Assembly: GCF_018691265.1 (NCBI RefSeq) | Contig: NW_024881295.1 | Span: forward strand, 12,382,314-12,446,313 | Source: Tyto alba | Taxonomy: Eukaryota > Chordata > Aves > Strigiformes > Tytonidae | Direction of reading: 5' to 3' | DNA length: 64,000 nt | Part shown: positions 1 to 13,019 of the stretch, one piece after another | Layout: each line of letters begins with the position of its first letter | Numbering within the stretch: position 1 is the stretch's first letter | The notes under the pieces: model-generated | Told to the model about the DNA's origin: nothing | What the model saw: the letters and a program-made list of their open reading frames with translations, nothing else | The model's database searches: none | Translations under genes and position numbers: made by a program

Positions 1-2154
1 TTGGATACTTCAGTTTATGAAGCTGTCATTTAAAAGAGCCATTAGAAATAAACAGATCCATGGTGATATAACCTATTGAAGAGGTCGGGGCAGAGGTGGT
101 GGTGCTGGTGCTGGGATTGTTCTGGTTTTAAATCCACACACAACTGGCACAGCACTGTTTCCTCCAGGCTCCCACTCTTGCCCCTCTCTAAAATGACGTT
201 TCCAATATAGCTTTCTGCCTTAAAATACCATTAGGGATAGCAGCATATGTTGTTTACAGTATGGGTCCAACATCAAAAAAGTGAGGAATATTCTATATTC
301 CCAAGAGAAACAGGCTGAAAACATTCTCCCCAAGTCACAAATATTCCCTAGGCCATAATTAAGGTAGCTTCCACAGACTTCAGGCTGTGGCTGAAATGAT
401 TTATAGTCAGACCGGTGAATTAAAACATTCGTGATGCTTGGAATTATTACTGGTTTACGGAATTTGATTACATGTTGTTTTCTTTTCTTAGCAATTCTAT
501 TTTTTGACTATTTAATGTATTTGACATTTACTACTTTATCCTGGCTGGAGACTAGACAGTAAACATGTTTTAAGGCACCCTACCTCAAAACCTTGGAGCC
601 TTCCTCATTTCCTTGTGCACCAACAGAACACATGCCCTCCCATACACTGCAGAACAGACTGCATTGAAACAGGGCCAGGAACAGAAGCAACCAAGTGGCA
701 TCCATCCCCACTAAAAAGAGCAGAAACTAGTCCAACATCTGAGTGCCATACACTGCTGTGCATATATGAAGAGAGAGAATAACACAGTGAACTCATTTTT
801 TTTCTGCATTTGCATAGGCTCACCTGTTTAACACAAACACATGATGTTACTGTGTAAAAGCTGCTGTCCAGCTGAGTGGGGGCTGCTATAATCCACTAGT
901 AAAGTCAGTGGATCCAAAAAATTTATTGTAAAGGACAGACAAGGTACCAGGCTCAGTTGCTCAACACAAAGCAAGAATAAAAACATTTTTAAAAATGCCT
1001 GATTGCACACACAGTAGATAGGCTTCAGATAGAGTCACGTCTAAGGGCATCTATAGGGACTTGAAATAATTAGTTTTGGGTGAGATTGCAGCAGAAGGAT
1101 AAATATTCAGAAGAATACAGGACTAAACAGAAAAGTAGTAAATACTGTAGCTGCTTCGTAGTAAGGGAAATTAAAAAAAAGGTGTAAGGGAATAGGGAAA
1201 GCAGCTGAAGGAAGACATCTGTTTCAATCATTTCATAGGACAGTATAAAGAGAAATGATCTAAATGCTGGTTTGGGAGCCAGCTCTTGCATATGGTGGGA
1301 CACAAGACCCTGTTAGTCATGGCCAAAGCAAAAATTAGATGAACTAGATGCCTCATAAGTATCACATGATTAGGTTTAACCTGGAATAATCTATTAATAA
1401 TCTACTGATCCTGCAATGAGAAAAACAAAGCAGTGCTCTGAAAATGGGTGATTTTAATTACATTACATACCACACCACTGGCTTTGGGAAAAGTTTCGGG
1501 TCTACCAAACTCTCACCCTGACTAAAATAGATACATGTTGATATATATTTCTAATAGCTAGAAAACTAGAAAATAATAATTATGGTACAGCTTTGTATTA
1601 TTTTCTACAATGAGCATCCAACAGCAGCATGCACAATCTTCCTTTACACTACTGAAATATCTGTGTCGCCAGGCTTACCTATGGATCTCAGCACTGCAGT
1701 AGTTATGGAAGAAGTATACATTGTATTCATTCATATTTCCCAACCTCACTGTGTATTACATACATTCTCTGTATGCACTCAATATACTGTATTTAAAGGT
1801 AGGGATCATCCAAGTTTACATAATGTTAGAAGTCACACTGGGATGCTCAGGAACACATTAAAACAGTACATTCGCTTGATAGGCATATCAAATTAATTTA
1901 AAGCCTCCACCCTCCAGGTCTTGCACTCCTTAAAGTATGAGGTACTGTTGCTTTTAAGGCATGCTCATGATCGTGAATATGCTGTTGGCCACAAAAAAAT
2001 CAAATGTTTTTTGAAATCACTAAAAAAACTTCATACATGTTATTCCAAATAAGAATTAAAGTGAGAAAATTTAAACAAAACTAGCCAAAAATAGCCAACT
2101 CCCCCACAACTTACCAAAAGTAAGGTCTAAGTGAATACAAAAAGCAACTTCAAA

Positions 2155-2236
2155 TAATAATAATTAAAAAAAAAAAAAACACCAAAAAACCCCCAACAAC
2201 AACAAAACCCCCCAAAATAAAGCAAAACAAAAATAA
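2155..2236. repeat. A/C-rich low-complexity tract
   Basis: The stretch opens with AAT repeats, then a run of about fourteen A, then mixed runs of A and C including AAC triplets and C5-C6 blocks. The composition is simple-repeat-like and has no coding interpretation; the minus-strand open frame over it ends in a low-complexity phenylalanine/isoleucine tail. Confidence 0.7.
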
Positions 2237-3631
2237 CCAGGAAGAGCCCTCAGTCAGAAAAAGACAATGTACCCCAAGTGTCTGATCAGGTTTTTTCAGT
2301 GCTAAAATGTGTGTGGCTGTGACAGTAAATGTTACCGGACACAAGATGATTTTTCAGCTACCAAAAGCACTGGCAATGTTATCCTGCTAGCAGTTCCTAT
2401 GCAGTGACATCTCAAAAGCCTCTCCCAGGACCACAATAAATGGAAAGATTTGTTAGTTCTAGTGCCCATGAGTAAGAGACATCCCAGACAACAAATCAGG
2501 GTGTAGTTAATTTTTCTCCTTTAAAAATACATCTATCAGTCAAAATCCCTGTGAGAATGGACAAGATAAAGAAGTCTAGTGTTTGGTTCACACTTTCATT
2601 TAATATGATTCTAGCACAGACTCAAAAATTTAAATCTAATCTAACTTAAACTTTAGTTGGACACAGGTGTGATAAAAAGAAACAACAAAAAAACAAAACC
2701 TACAAAAAAAGGCATCACAAAACCACCGAGCAGCTGTAGCGTTTCTTGAGCTCAAATGAATAAAGCAACATCTCAAAGCACCTGAGCAATGCAACAAGTT
2801 GCTTCCATTAGAAAATTATAAGCTGAAATATTTTTTAAAGCAGGGCTGGAGATAGAAAGCCTGATTTATCATGAAGTGCAATCACAGGTCAAACCTGGCA
2901 GGATCCCACTAAACAAGGAAAACGGGTTCCCCTTGTGTTTGGCATACAAGAGCCTGTTGCCTTTGCTGCCGAGGGTCACCCAAGTGCTTACTGAAGTTTA
3001 TGCCATGGAGCCATTTAAAACACCACTCGCCTGTGGATTCTCTGCTGTCTGATAAGGAGTGCGCACCCGATGCTCCTTCTCCATTGTCTCCAAACTCCAA
3101 ACATAATCTGTATTTCCCACCTCTACCTGGTCACCTGGACTTAAGAAACTGATAGAAATTTAAGACCTATACCATTCTCTTCAGGGCAACTCAAACTGCC
3201 TAACAGATTAAGAGACAGGCTTGTGATTGCTTTTTGGATGAGGAAAGGGAAAATAATTGGGCATCTTCATTAAAGGAAAACAGTGCAATGGTATGGCTTT
3301 ATTTGGAGTGATACTATCTGTATTATTTGCCCAGAAAACCAGGTATTTAAAAACGGTACACAATATAATTGACATGCATAATTAGAGGAGTTACTTATCT
3401 TCTAGAAATTCCAGTCATTTATATTAAAAAAACAAACTCCCTCAAACACCTCCTGATATTTCACCTCAGTTTTGACAGAAGTCGAGCAGCAGCAATGTCT
3501 TCCTGATTTTTACTTTTGCAAAAAAGTCCTTAAAATGAGGATTAAAATGAGTATTACCTATAGAAGATTATGCTGAAATACTTTAGCATATATCTATAAA
3601 ACATTTTTGTAGACATTTAATAATTTATCCC

Positions 3632-3720
3632 TACAACAGGAAGACAGAAGGCCTTTTCCAAGCCTACTCAGCAAATCATTAGCAGAGCCCAGATTAAAAC
3701 TTTCACTCTCTTAATGCTAT
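3632..3720 (-). repeat. MIR/CORE-SINE-like ancient repeat relic
   Basis: The plus strand reads like the reverse complement of the MIR core: a degenerate counterpart of 'gcccaaggtcacacagcaagt.agtggcagagccgggatt', seen here as aagcctactcagcaaatcattagc followed by agagcccagattaaaac. This is a match from memory of the MIR consensus. The element is heavily diverged, as expected for amniote-age MIR copies in birds. Confidence 0.4.
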
Positions 3721-4929
3721 AAATTTAGGAAATTCACTGTTATAATGGGATAGTTAAAAAAAAGTCTCCTTCAAAAGGCATGCATACTCACTCTCATCAA
3801 AAAATGTCAAAGAGCATTCCATTAAACTTTCCAAAAAAACCCTTCTGGAGTGAGAATAAAGAAAAATTTCAGCTCTGAATTGCCTGCAAGTTCACAGCTC
3901 CTGTTTTCACATACTTATAACAAAAAAACTTCATTACATAACTGCAGTGTTGTTCTTGCCATAGGAAATCTTTCAAATGACTTCCACGTTGCATGTGGCA
4001 GGTCATGCCCTCACTGGAACAGAGGCAGCTCCAGCAAAGCTGAGCTTTGGCTAACTGCAAATGATAATCAACTTCCATATTGCTCAAAAGCTTTTGCAGT
4101 AACATCACAGATACACTGCAGTTGTGCCTGCTCCAGTCTAAGAAACTTCAGCTATTTCACAAGATTTTCCTCACTTCCTAGTAAAAAAAAAAAACAAACC
4201 AAAAAAAAAACCCCTACTTGATTGACTACGCTTACCCACTACAACCAATACACTAAATCATGAAGCAATTGGTGTCAATGGACACTGTGGTACAGCTGCA
4301 CCCATTTAAAAGCACAGCTGCTCAAGAAATAAAAGCACATTCTTTTCATACAGCCACAAAACTTTCAGAAACATGAGTGACAAATCTGTCTAAGTGGTTA
4401 TTTATTAGCAACACTAAGGGCTCCTCCTTAGATCCCCAGTGTTTTGTTCCAGGCCCAATCTCTCAGCATAAAATTACTCATTTTTGTGACTGTCCCAGCT
4501 TCTACAAGCAGCTGCTTTTCCAAACATTAATAATAATTATTTGTATTCAAATTCATCATATACTAAGTGTTGACCATACATGTAAGCACACTGTATAATG
4601 CCTGCAAATGACAGATGGTCTTTCTAGCTGGTTTTACGCCTACATGGAGCCCACCTCACCGAGACCTACAATGCTACAGTCTGAAAGCCTGGCTTTAGTG
4701 TGAGCATCTGGGTTTGTGGCAAAGGAGGAGATTTTACTTTTTTCCCATGGCCTCTGTGTCATATCCTGTTTCTCAGAGTCCTCCCATTCCCCTAAACATG
4801 ACTTATCTCTCCAGCACTTCTCTTTCTCAGACTCCAGGCTGACTATCCTGCTGACAGTGGAGCAGTGTGAATGTCAGCTTTGCATATAATTAGATAAAGA
4901 TTTCAAACTATGCTCTGTTTCCTGGCTTT

Positions 4930-5050
4930 TGAGAATGATAATTCTAACAAATAAAAACATGAGACTTTGGGGTTTGTAAAGCATTTTACTATCACAAGAT
5001 AAAAAGTATTATGCAGAAGTACTGTTTATAGTTATTTGTTGTAATAGAAT
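4930..5050 (+). repeat. Possible MIR/L2-type 3' tail relic
   Basis: A short segment, tttgtaaagcattttactat followed by an AAGTATTATGC-like stretch, resembles the 'tgtaaagcgctttgag..' tail shared by several ancient amniote retroelements. The match is short and imperfect. Confidence 0.22.
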
Positions 5051-6635
5051 TTAGATCAAATAAACCTTGTAAGTGATGGAAGTAAAAAAGTATTTGTTTG
5101 CAAGACTACACTCTAAAATAACTAAAATATGTTTCCAGATTAAAAGTTACAGATGCACAAGCATAAACCAAGACCAAATTCTGCTGTTCTTAATCAAACA
5201 AGCTGACCCTAAAGCTACTGCAAGTCTAAAACAAGTTATAAAAGGAAGAAACTGGAGCTTTGACATGTCAGTGTATGGAAACTGTGTGGCAATCAGCCCA
5301 TATAAAGGTACTTTCATAGGAGTCTGAGAACAGATGCTACAACAGTACCAAAGCTGGTGGGTTTGGTTTGGTTGGAGTATTTTGGTGGTTTCTTTTCTTC
5401 CCTGGAAATAATCCAGGGACAGCATATGGAAAATAGAACAGAGATTACAAAAAGGAAGGATTGTTCCTGAGAAAAATAGTATTCTCAGAGCTATGCATAG
5501 CTCAGGAAATGGACAACTGACCCCTGCTCAGGAAAGATTTTATCAATGAAGAGCTTTTTAGTTTTACAATCAACATTATTGCAGAAGGATGGAGGAAGGT
5601 TGCACAGATTATGATATCTGCTGTATTATTTATCAACTTTACACAAGAGATTTAAAATACTACTATCTAAATGCTGGCCATTAGTATGTAAAAACCTTTT
5701 AAGGAGGAACATGGAGCAGGGGTGAGTATCTGCTAAGCAGTTCCATCTGCTGAAATCAATGGTCCAAGCAACCTCTGTGTAATCTGAAGAGCCTTCCAAA
5801 CACACACTTTGCCCTGCTATCCAAAAAATAAATACAAGATGTGCTCACATTTGGCTCCAAATTAAAACTTAGAAATTATTAAGTTACAGTGAATATCAGT
5901 AAAAACAATCCCCTTCCCTCTTTTTTTATTTCCAAAAAATCCTCCCTCAAACACCTCTCAGGAACAAAGGCTAAAGCAAAAATTGTCTCAGAACCATACA
6001 AAAAGTTGTGTTTAAGCCTGTCAAAACCAGGTGATCAAATAGTCTCAGAACAGGGGAACCCAGAAGCATCACTGGGTGAAGTCCTGGAGGAGAGAAGATA
6101 AGGTGGGGCAGGGGAGCACAAGTGACTAAAAACAGGGCTCAATGAGTGATGTATGAGCTCAGTTCTGTTCACTAGTATGCAGGCACACATCATTACTTTG
6201 TAAAATGGACTACTGCATTTACACACTAGAGCAGCAGTAGCTAGCTTCAGAAGATTCACTAATAAATATGCCCGAAAATGCATGCAAATTCAATGTTACG
6301 CGGAGCCCCTTCTGGACTCAAGGGTGAAGCGAACAACTTGCTTTCCAATAAACTAACTATACCAGGCAGCACACAGAATAATGGTTCCATATTCTCCTAT
6401 CCTGAACTGATGGAATAAGGCTACAAACTTGAGGCTCACATTATTGTGCTCAGTTCAAATATCCCCCAAGTTCAGCCCACAGACCTCAGAAATGGGTGTC
6501 CTCATTTTTCTTCTCCTCCTTTTTGAAAACACAAGGCAGTAAGTCAGACATACAAATGTAAGAACTAGTTAACTTTTTAAAGTATTCTTCATACTACAAG
6601 GTACCAGAGGAGTTTTCGAAACTGCTTTTCCATAC

Positions 6636-6737
6636 CTCATTATCAACTTTCAGAAGTGTACCATTTCCACAGTCCTCCAGATACAGAGATAGGAGATGAT
6701 ACTCAATTTTTAAATTGGATGATCTGTTGCGGTGCAG
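6636..6737 (-). CDS. Candidate internal coding exon (102 nt, 34 codons)
   Basis: Read on the minus strand, a good acceptor (pyrimidine-rich tract TTTCTTTATTCAACAG) precedes 102 nt that end GAG before a GTATGG donor. Only one of the three frames is open, starting and ending in phase 0. It translates as 34 residues beginning LHRNRSSNLKIEYHLL and including EDCGNGTLLKVDNE. I do not recognise the family. The frame joins in phase to the candidate exon at 12,515-12,573. The main alternative is a pseudo-exon, which is common in vertebrate introns. No start or stop codon is expected within an internal exon. Confidence 0.3.
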
Positions 6738-7140
6738 CTGTTGAATAAAGAAACAAGCAAGCCTACAAACGAGTCTCTCTCTAGGACACACAAGTCCTTT
6801 TACATCCTTAGACCACAACAGTCACTTCTCCAACCACTTTGGGATGTCTTTCAGATCTACTCTAATGCATTTACAAATTAAATGAATTCCATTTGCCAAA
6901 TAAAAACCCAACAACTTACAACTGAAATGCTGATAATGGAGAATGGATAGATGGATAGCATGTATACTGAGAAACAGCTGCTTATCTAATCTATAACTTT
7001 ATTATTCAAAAGGGAATATGTGTTTTCCTGGGACGAAAATGAGAGAGCTCAATAGCAATTTTACACATACTGCACAAAACGTGTATTTCAATAGGATTGT
7101 GAGGAACGAGCTAGAGTCTAGAGTTCTTGACCAAAGATTA

Positions 7141-7154
7141 TTTTTTTTTTTTTT
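7141..7154. repeat. Poly-T tract (T14)
   Basis: A homopolymer run of 14 T. No poly(A) signal is seen at the right distance on the minus strand, so this is probably a simple A/T tract and not a retrocopy tail. Confidence 0.85.
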
Positions 7155-9521
7155 ATGAAGACAAGTAAGTACTAAGAAATAGTCTTTGCCTTGAAGAGGG
7201 ATCTAGGAGAAATCTAAAATCAAGAAGTAAGCAGTTAATAAGTAAGCAGTAAAATGTGTATTATATTCAACCTCATCTAACTCTTTCAGTCAGTGAACAG
7301 ACATAAACCATTACTGTCACTGACACATTATATCTGAAATTTTTTGTCATCTTAGTCTATGAACTGTAGGATAAAATTCTCTCTTAAGGACATACATTTT
7401 AAATGTTTCTACACCACAGCTCCATATAGATAGCACTGGATTCAGTCATCCCTGACAGTGAAAAGGCTGTGGACCTTTATTTATCATCAGCCCACTTTAC
7501 CCAGCACGCATGCTTTACAAGCAGTGGTAGCAATCCCCTGAAGGTTTAAAATTCCCAGTTCCAATAAATTGCATCAACGTACACAAGACATTTGAAAACT
7601 CTTAGGGAAGATTTTCAAGCTCTCTTTGTTACATTTACTGGAGTTGTTTAAATTCAGTCTTCAAGGCTTTGGCACTACAGGGACTGGGCAGAGTCTGGCA
7701 CAGGGTCATTCCTGCTGCAAGTGGCTGCCAGCGGCTTGGCTGGAGAGCCGGCAGGGAGAGCCCTCTCGCCGACCGGAGAGAGGCAAACAGCCGAAACCTG
7801 CACCAGCCCATTCATGCATTTCAAGGACAACCCAGTCAGCTGTCATTTTTTGGAGTTGTTTTAGAACAGGACTTTTTAATGGTTTTACTCAAATAAAAGC
7901 AAAAAGCTGTTAGTCACGTTTGAGACCACCAGTGTCACAATCCGAGACTGCGTACTCCATTATTCCTGCTATTTGATGTTTTCCCTTTGCCCTGAGACAT
8001 TCTTTCCATTGAATTTGCAACAGAATGATCATAAAACAGACCTTAAAAAAAAAAAGGCAATTACTTTGAAATAATAACCAACAGACAAAGCCATAATAAT
8101 TTCTTTTGGCAAAAGACAAATTAGTGGAATTTAACACATAGCCTGATGAGTACCTCCCACCAAAGAATTAACCATACCCAGATGAAAAGATAAAGATTAA
8201 CCATTGCCAGATAAAAATTTTTACTGAAGCTAAAAGAAATCAAGTTTCAAGGAAAGTTTCAAGCAAACACTAAATGCATTGCTATGCATGTAGAGTCCCA
8301 CGTTTTTTCAGTAAGTCAGGAATTAAAAACTTGTTTGGTTTATGAAGAGGAATGCATAACATGCTTGACCATGATATGGATGAATTGGAACAGATCACAC
8401 CATATGTCCTTTCCAGACCTAAGATTTTAAGATGACTGGATACTGAAAGAAAGATGATCCAGATGGATATTTGTCAGCCTGCTATCCTGCCATTGCAATT
8501 CCTCCTTTTCTTCCCAATTTAGTGTATTTTCTTCCAGCTTCTATTGTTCTTTCAATCTCAAATGAAGTGTGGTCTCAGGAAACAGTACATTATTTCAGAG
8601 CTCTAATTTTGATATAAATTTGTTGGTGAAACAGGATAATATTTTTAGTGATCAATTAATCTGCTTAGCATTCTGAAATGCCCAATTACATGGTTATCGT
8701 AAGCATGTTAAGAGCTTGAAAGCAGAGTTAAATGAGTAATGAAATTCTCTGGCTTGGTGGATCAGCGAAAGAGAAAGAAAGGAAGGGGGGAGAGCAGAAA
8801 TCACTTTAGGGCAAGAAACAGAAACATTTCAAATGAACCCCAAGAGTACGCTCATCTCAAAATAAAGTTCTTTATGTCACTTGTGGTTATCATATTTTTT
8901 TATTAATCTTTACAAAGTGAAACACAATTTAACACTGAAGCACAAACAACAAACCCTGTTCTGAAAAAAGGTCTGACAAATTCTTTAACTAGATTGCCAT
9001 CTTTAATTCTTTGGCTGAAACTATTTGAATGATGTTAGTCCTCTTACTTTTTTTGAATCTTTGCTCCCCACTAAGGGAGAACTTTTGTAATGAATGTGCC
9101 ACTTGGTGGTAATGAGCATTTCTGTGTCACAGAATATAATATGACATATTGAACTTAGAAGTACAGAAGCGGAATTCAGTAAGCTCCTGTGAATTTACTA
9201 CTTCAAGCTACAGAACTGTTTTACAGAACAAAGAAATGGGTTTGTTTGACAGAGTGACAGAAGGGATGTGCTACTCTACTGACCATACTTTTCTTTGTAC
9301 AAGTCAGCAAATGCTACTAAGATGACAAAGGAGCCTTAAAAGACTTCACTCACAGAACTATGCGCACACAGCTGATGATGCCAATGTACAAAAACCAGGG
9401 GAACGCAAACAGACAGCTCATCTTGTGTTCCAAAAGGGCTTCACGTGGAAGTGCTGCATGGGGAAACTACAGAGAGGGAAGCTCAAAAGAAAACATGAAT
9501 CTTTAATTAAAATATTTTATA

Positions 9522-9602
9522 ATTATAGAATAACTCAGGTAGGAAGGGACCTTTGGAGGTCATCGGGTCCAACTCCACCCAAAACACAGCCAACTTAGTA
9601 AC
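9522..9602 (-). mobile_element. CR1 LINE 3'-end fragment
   Basis: The plus strand contains ttatagaataactcaggtag followed by gaagggacctttggaggtcatc and gtccaactcc. This is the reverse complement of the CR1 3' end, where the element closes with the ATTCTATG-type octamer repeat. About 80 bp of a 5'-truncated copy remain, continuing to an 'acacagccaacttag' segment that is also typical of CR1. No coding potential. Confidence 0.8.
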
Positions 9603-10264
9603 TTCATGGTTTTCTCATAGTTTTCTTTCAAAGAGAAAACAAGAATAAGCATGACCATAATAATTTACAAAGGGATATCAAAAGTCCTTGTTACTTACAT
9701 AAAAACTTAGAATTCAAGTCAACCAAATTAAACAAAAAAAGGAATAAAATGCTAACCCTCTGAAGTGCCTCCTAGGCTACTTGTTGATTTAACACTCTCC
9801 CTTTACAAAACACTTTTAAAGTCCAAGAGAAAGCATGATATAGAATGTAGAGAGGAATGCAAGCTGGTGGCAGATGAATGAAGGTGCCTCAAAATTACTA
9901 TTTTCTTTTAATGTATTTTTTTCACTCTACTGATGTCCAAAATGCAAACACATTGTACACCATTCTTTGTCAATTGATAAAATAAACCAAAAAAGGGAAT
10001 ATCTTCAAATGATAAGTTCCTGCATGTTGGGAGCCTCTGGAAGCCACACTTCTGGCATGGGCAAGACACTGACTAACTCATTAGTGTTTCAGTTCAGTGT
10101 CCCCAACCCAACTGGTATCAGACACCTAAGAGGATGGTGCAAGAGCTCTCTGTCAGGCAGATATGGTACTCTCTAGCCTCTCGGAAGGTCTTTTCTTAAG
10201 CCCTGGGAGTTTGGCTGCAGTTCTCAAGAATGCTGTTTTATACTCCTTTCCAAGACTCTCTTGC

Positions 10265-10298
10265 TTTTTTTTTTCCCCAATCTTTTTTTTTTTTTTTT
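10265..10298. repeat. Two poly-T tracts (T10 and T16)
   Basis: Runs of 10 T and 16 T are separated by CCCCAATC. Simple low-complexity DNA. Confidence 0.85.
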
Positions 10299-12514
10299 AA
10301 ATAAACATTATTTTTTCTTGTTAAACTCAGACCACCATAGTTGAAAGAGACCAAGAAGCTCACACATAACATGATAAATTTATCCGTACAACATAAGGTC
10401 AACAAAGGTACTAACAGGCTGAAGCCTGAGATACATGCACCCGAGCTTTCGTCAGCGCCTGCAAGTGATCCATGGGAAAATCACAGTTCTCCTGTGTGAC
10501 CTTTAACAGTCCACAGTGACCTTTAACAAGAATCTCAAGTGGTATCCTTTCATACAAGTTGAGCTGACTAAGCATCAGGATTATATATAATAAGTAGAGA
10601 CAGGAAACTCCAGAAAGTAATTCACATTAGTGTAAAACAAGGGAATAACTGAGATTAAAAGAAAGTGGGAGAGACTAATAGAAGTTTTCTGAATAGGATT
10701 TAGTAAAATATCACACCTCATTTTCCCTGAAGCCTTCTAGACTTTTTAAAAACAATGTGATTAAAACACACATATATTGAAGGATCCCTGAGAACAGAAG
10801 TAGAGCCCTAAGGAAACGGTAAAGCTAGATCTCAAGAATTGTTGCATCTGAAACATTCTATCTGCCACATGAAATATATATGTATGTTTTATTGAAAACA
10901 AACAAACAAACGTTACTGTGTAATTTCATATTCTGTACAAATTGAGACTGTATTGTTAAATACTTCTTTCCAGTGTAATTAATTTTAGATACTGGAGAAC
11001 AAAATCTGCCTTGGAACATGAATGGCAGCAGGGTGTACTTTACACTACTCCTTCTTTTCAAACATATCTTTACATGTCACTTAAAAATGTAGAATGGGAG
11101 CATAATACCTCATTCATTGCTAACAGCACTATGAATGAAAGGCTCTCTGAACATCTGTTCAATGATATTTAATGCATGGTCTAATAAGCACTGGCATTTC
11201 CCACACACAGATTTGCAGGAATTACATATGGGCTACAATTCTGTTGACAGATCCTTGCTCTTCTGGAAAGACTCTTTGCCCGGTCCTCAAGGATTTAGTT
11301 TAATTCCTTAGGGACATTACCATATGCTTGCAACTCTGGCTAGTTATGCTAAGCCAGGTTTCATCATGGCATTGGATACCCACTGTCTAAATACCATACA
11401 GCATCAAAAGCCACTTCCCAAATTAGCTGTTGCTAGGAGAGAAAGGAATGACAGCGAAACACAGGAACAGAACATGAACCAAAATGAACTAGACTAAGTT
11501 TTTCAAAGGAAAGAGAAACATTGGGGTTCCTTTACAGAGCTGGCATTTATGAGGCATTATCTTACAGTTTATATTGTCATGTCCACAGCCTCTTCCCAGC
11601 TACAGTCCCTTTAACTCACAGCAGAGTTAAAGCAGCTATCACAGATGAACAGCAAGGAAGCTCAGAAATCACCTTCCTTATTCTTATCATACAATGGAGC
11701 ATAAAAAACACCTTGATTTTTTACAGTTCTGTACTTGGAACTGCAAAACGCATAAGTTCATTTTGATTTGTAAATGGAAGTATACTCACTCCCTATTTAA
11801 TCTTTTAAAATCCAGTAGAGAAAGTTATTTTGAAGTTTTACTTCAAGGTAGTGGAAGGCCAAGAAGTAGAGAAAGCTTTTCAAGGTTTATTCTTTGCATT
11901 TGAGCATGCATGAAGACAAAAAGAAGATATTAATTTGTGCAATATTAGTCACACTGAAGAGGTCCAAGATAATGACAATGCAAGAACTAACCCAACATCT
12001 GTGTGGAATGAAATCTGACCCAGCATAAGTAATATCTTTCTTGGTTTGTAAATCTCCCTATGGACTTCATCCAACACACTTTGTAGATCTGCTCTCTTTC
12101 TATTCCCCTGCTACAAACTTGCACTCATCTCAAACTGGCTGCCTTCTCTGCTCTCCACATAACCTCAGCACTTCTGCTATGCAAGCCAACTCCTCTGCAG
12201 TTCTTGCTATCTGGAGTAATCCTCCTGTGTATCTACACCTGTACAACTCTTCTCCTCTCCCGTCATCCTCGTCTTCAATTATTCAACTCCATGAATAGTA
12301 TTACACAGCCTTGCAGTTTTGAAACACAATTCAAACCAAGAAAAAAGAAAACTTTCAGTGAAAAAAAAGTCATTGGAAACAATGTGGTATTATCCAGTAT
12401 ACACAGCTGTATGTAGAAATGACTGAACAGGAAAAATACAAGGATGAAAGCATGAGCGTGTGCAACTTTCAGAATGAGGAAGATCTGAGGAACGAACCAG
12501 CTGAAAGTCCTTAC

Positions 12515-12573
12515 CAGATGCAGAGGTTGCTGAATTAATCTACACTGCTCAATGCTTGTTACGCTGCTGAGCC
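12515..12573 (-). CDS. Candidate internal coding exon (59 nt)
   Basis: On the minus strand an acceptor (GACGTGCAG, with an upstream TCTTTTTT tract) precedes 59 nt ending CATCTG at a GTAAGG donor. One frame is open: two leading nucleotides (GG), then 19 codons reading LSSVTSIEQCRLIQQPLHL, ending in phase 0. The leading GG completes a TGG (Trp) codon with the trailing T of the candidate exon at 17,124-17,242. The phase-0 end fits the candidate exon at 6,636-6,737. The block is short, so an open frame here is weak evidence on its own. Confidence 0.2.
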
Positions 12574-13019
12574 CTGCACGTCATTTCCAAAAAAGACCCT
12601 TAGAAACTTTCAGTAGATAAATATACTGTTTAAGTATCAGCAAACTATTCTTTATACTTAATATAAGGAGATTTTTTTTTGATGGTGACTGGCTGCCTGA
12701 ACAGCCTGGAACAAGGCCATCCTGCTTCTTGCTCATATTTGCAGATGTTTTGGCTGTCACCCTACACATGCCACCCATATTTACTGCTCACTGTTCAAAT
12801 CTGATCGGCTACTCAAACTGCAGATAAATTATTGAGGACTACATGGGCAATAGAGAGCACCCTACCTCCCTACCTTCTAAGCAAGTCACACTATGCTTAG
12901 GTCAAGCTTGAAGCAAAAGGAGAAAGCTTTGTGCTTCCCCTCATTTATATGTGAGATTATTTCTCTCAATATTTCTCCCTGCTAACAATTTGTTGTGAAG
13001 TAGGACAATGTTAGTACTG

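Larger units (their letters stand above)
1..6635. other. Unique AT-rich non-coding DNA (intronic or intergenic)
   Basis: I see no recognisable gene here. The stretch is AT-rich with short A/T runs and an A/C-rich low-complexity patch near 2.15-2.24 kb. Open frames are short and have no family resemblance. It contains a MIR-like relic near 3.65 kb and a weaker one near 4.95 kb, listed separately. If the minus-strand exon at 6,636-6,737 is real, this would be its downstream intron. Confidence 0.6.
9603..13019. other. Unique AT-rich non-coding DNA
   Basis: No recognisable gene. It has two T-runs near 10,265-10,298 and a short CAAA repeat near 10,900. It also contains one exon-like block on the minus strand (12,515-12,573). 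The remaining open frames are short. Confidence 0.55.

Noticed and set aside
1679..1693. 15-nt microexon on the minus strand between a CTGCAG acceptor and a GTAAGC donor
   Set aside because: Too short to separate from chance, and its open phases do not join the other candidate exons.
2115..2126. 12-nt microexon (ACCTTACTTTTG, minus strand) with strong splice-like edges
   Set aside because: Phase 0-0 and therefore compatible with the chain, but such tiny matches occur often by chance near T-rich tracts.
2909..3115. Minus-strand frame containing STGEWCFKWLHGINF, ending near a GTAAGC donor
   Set aside because: The residue mix is protein-like, but there is no pyrimidine tract before the only usable AG and its phase does not follow the 6,636-6,737 block.
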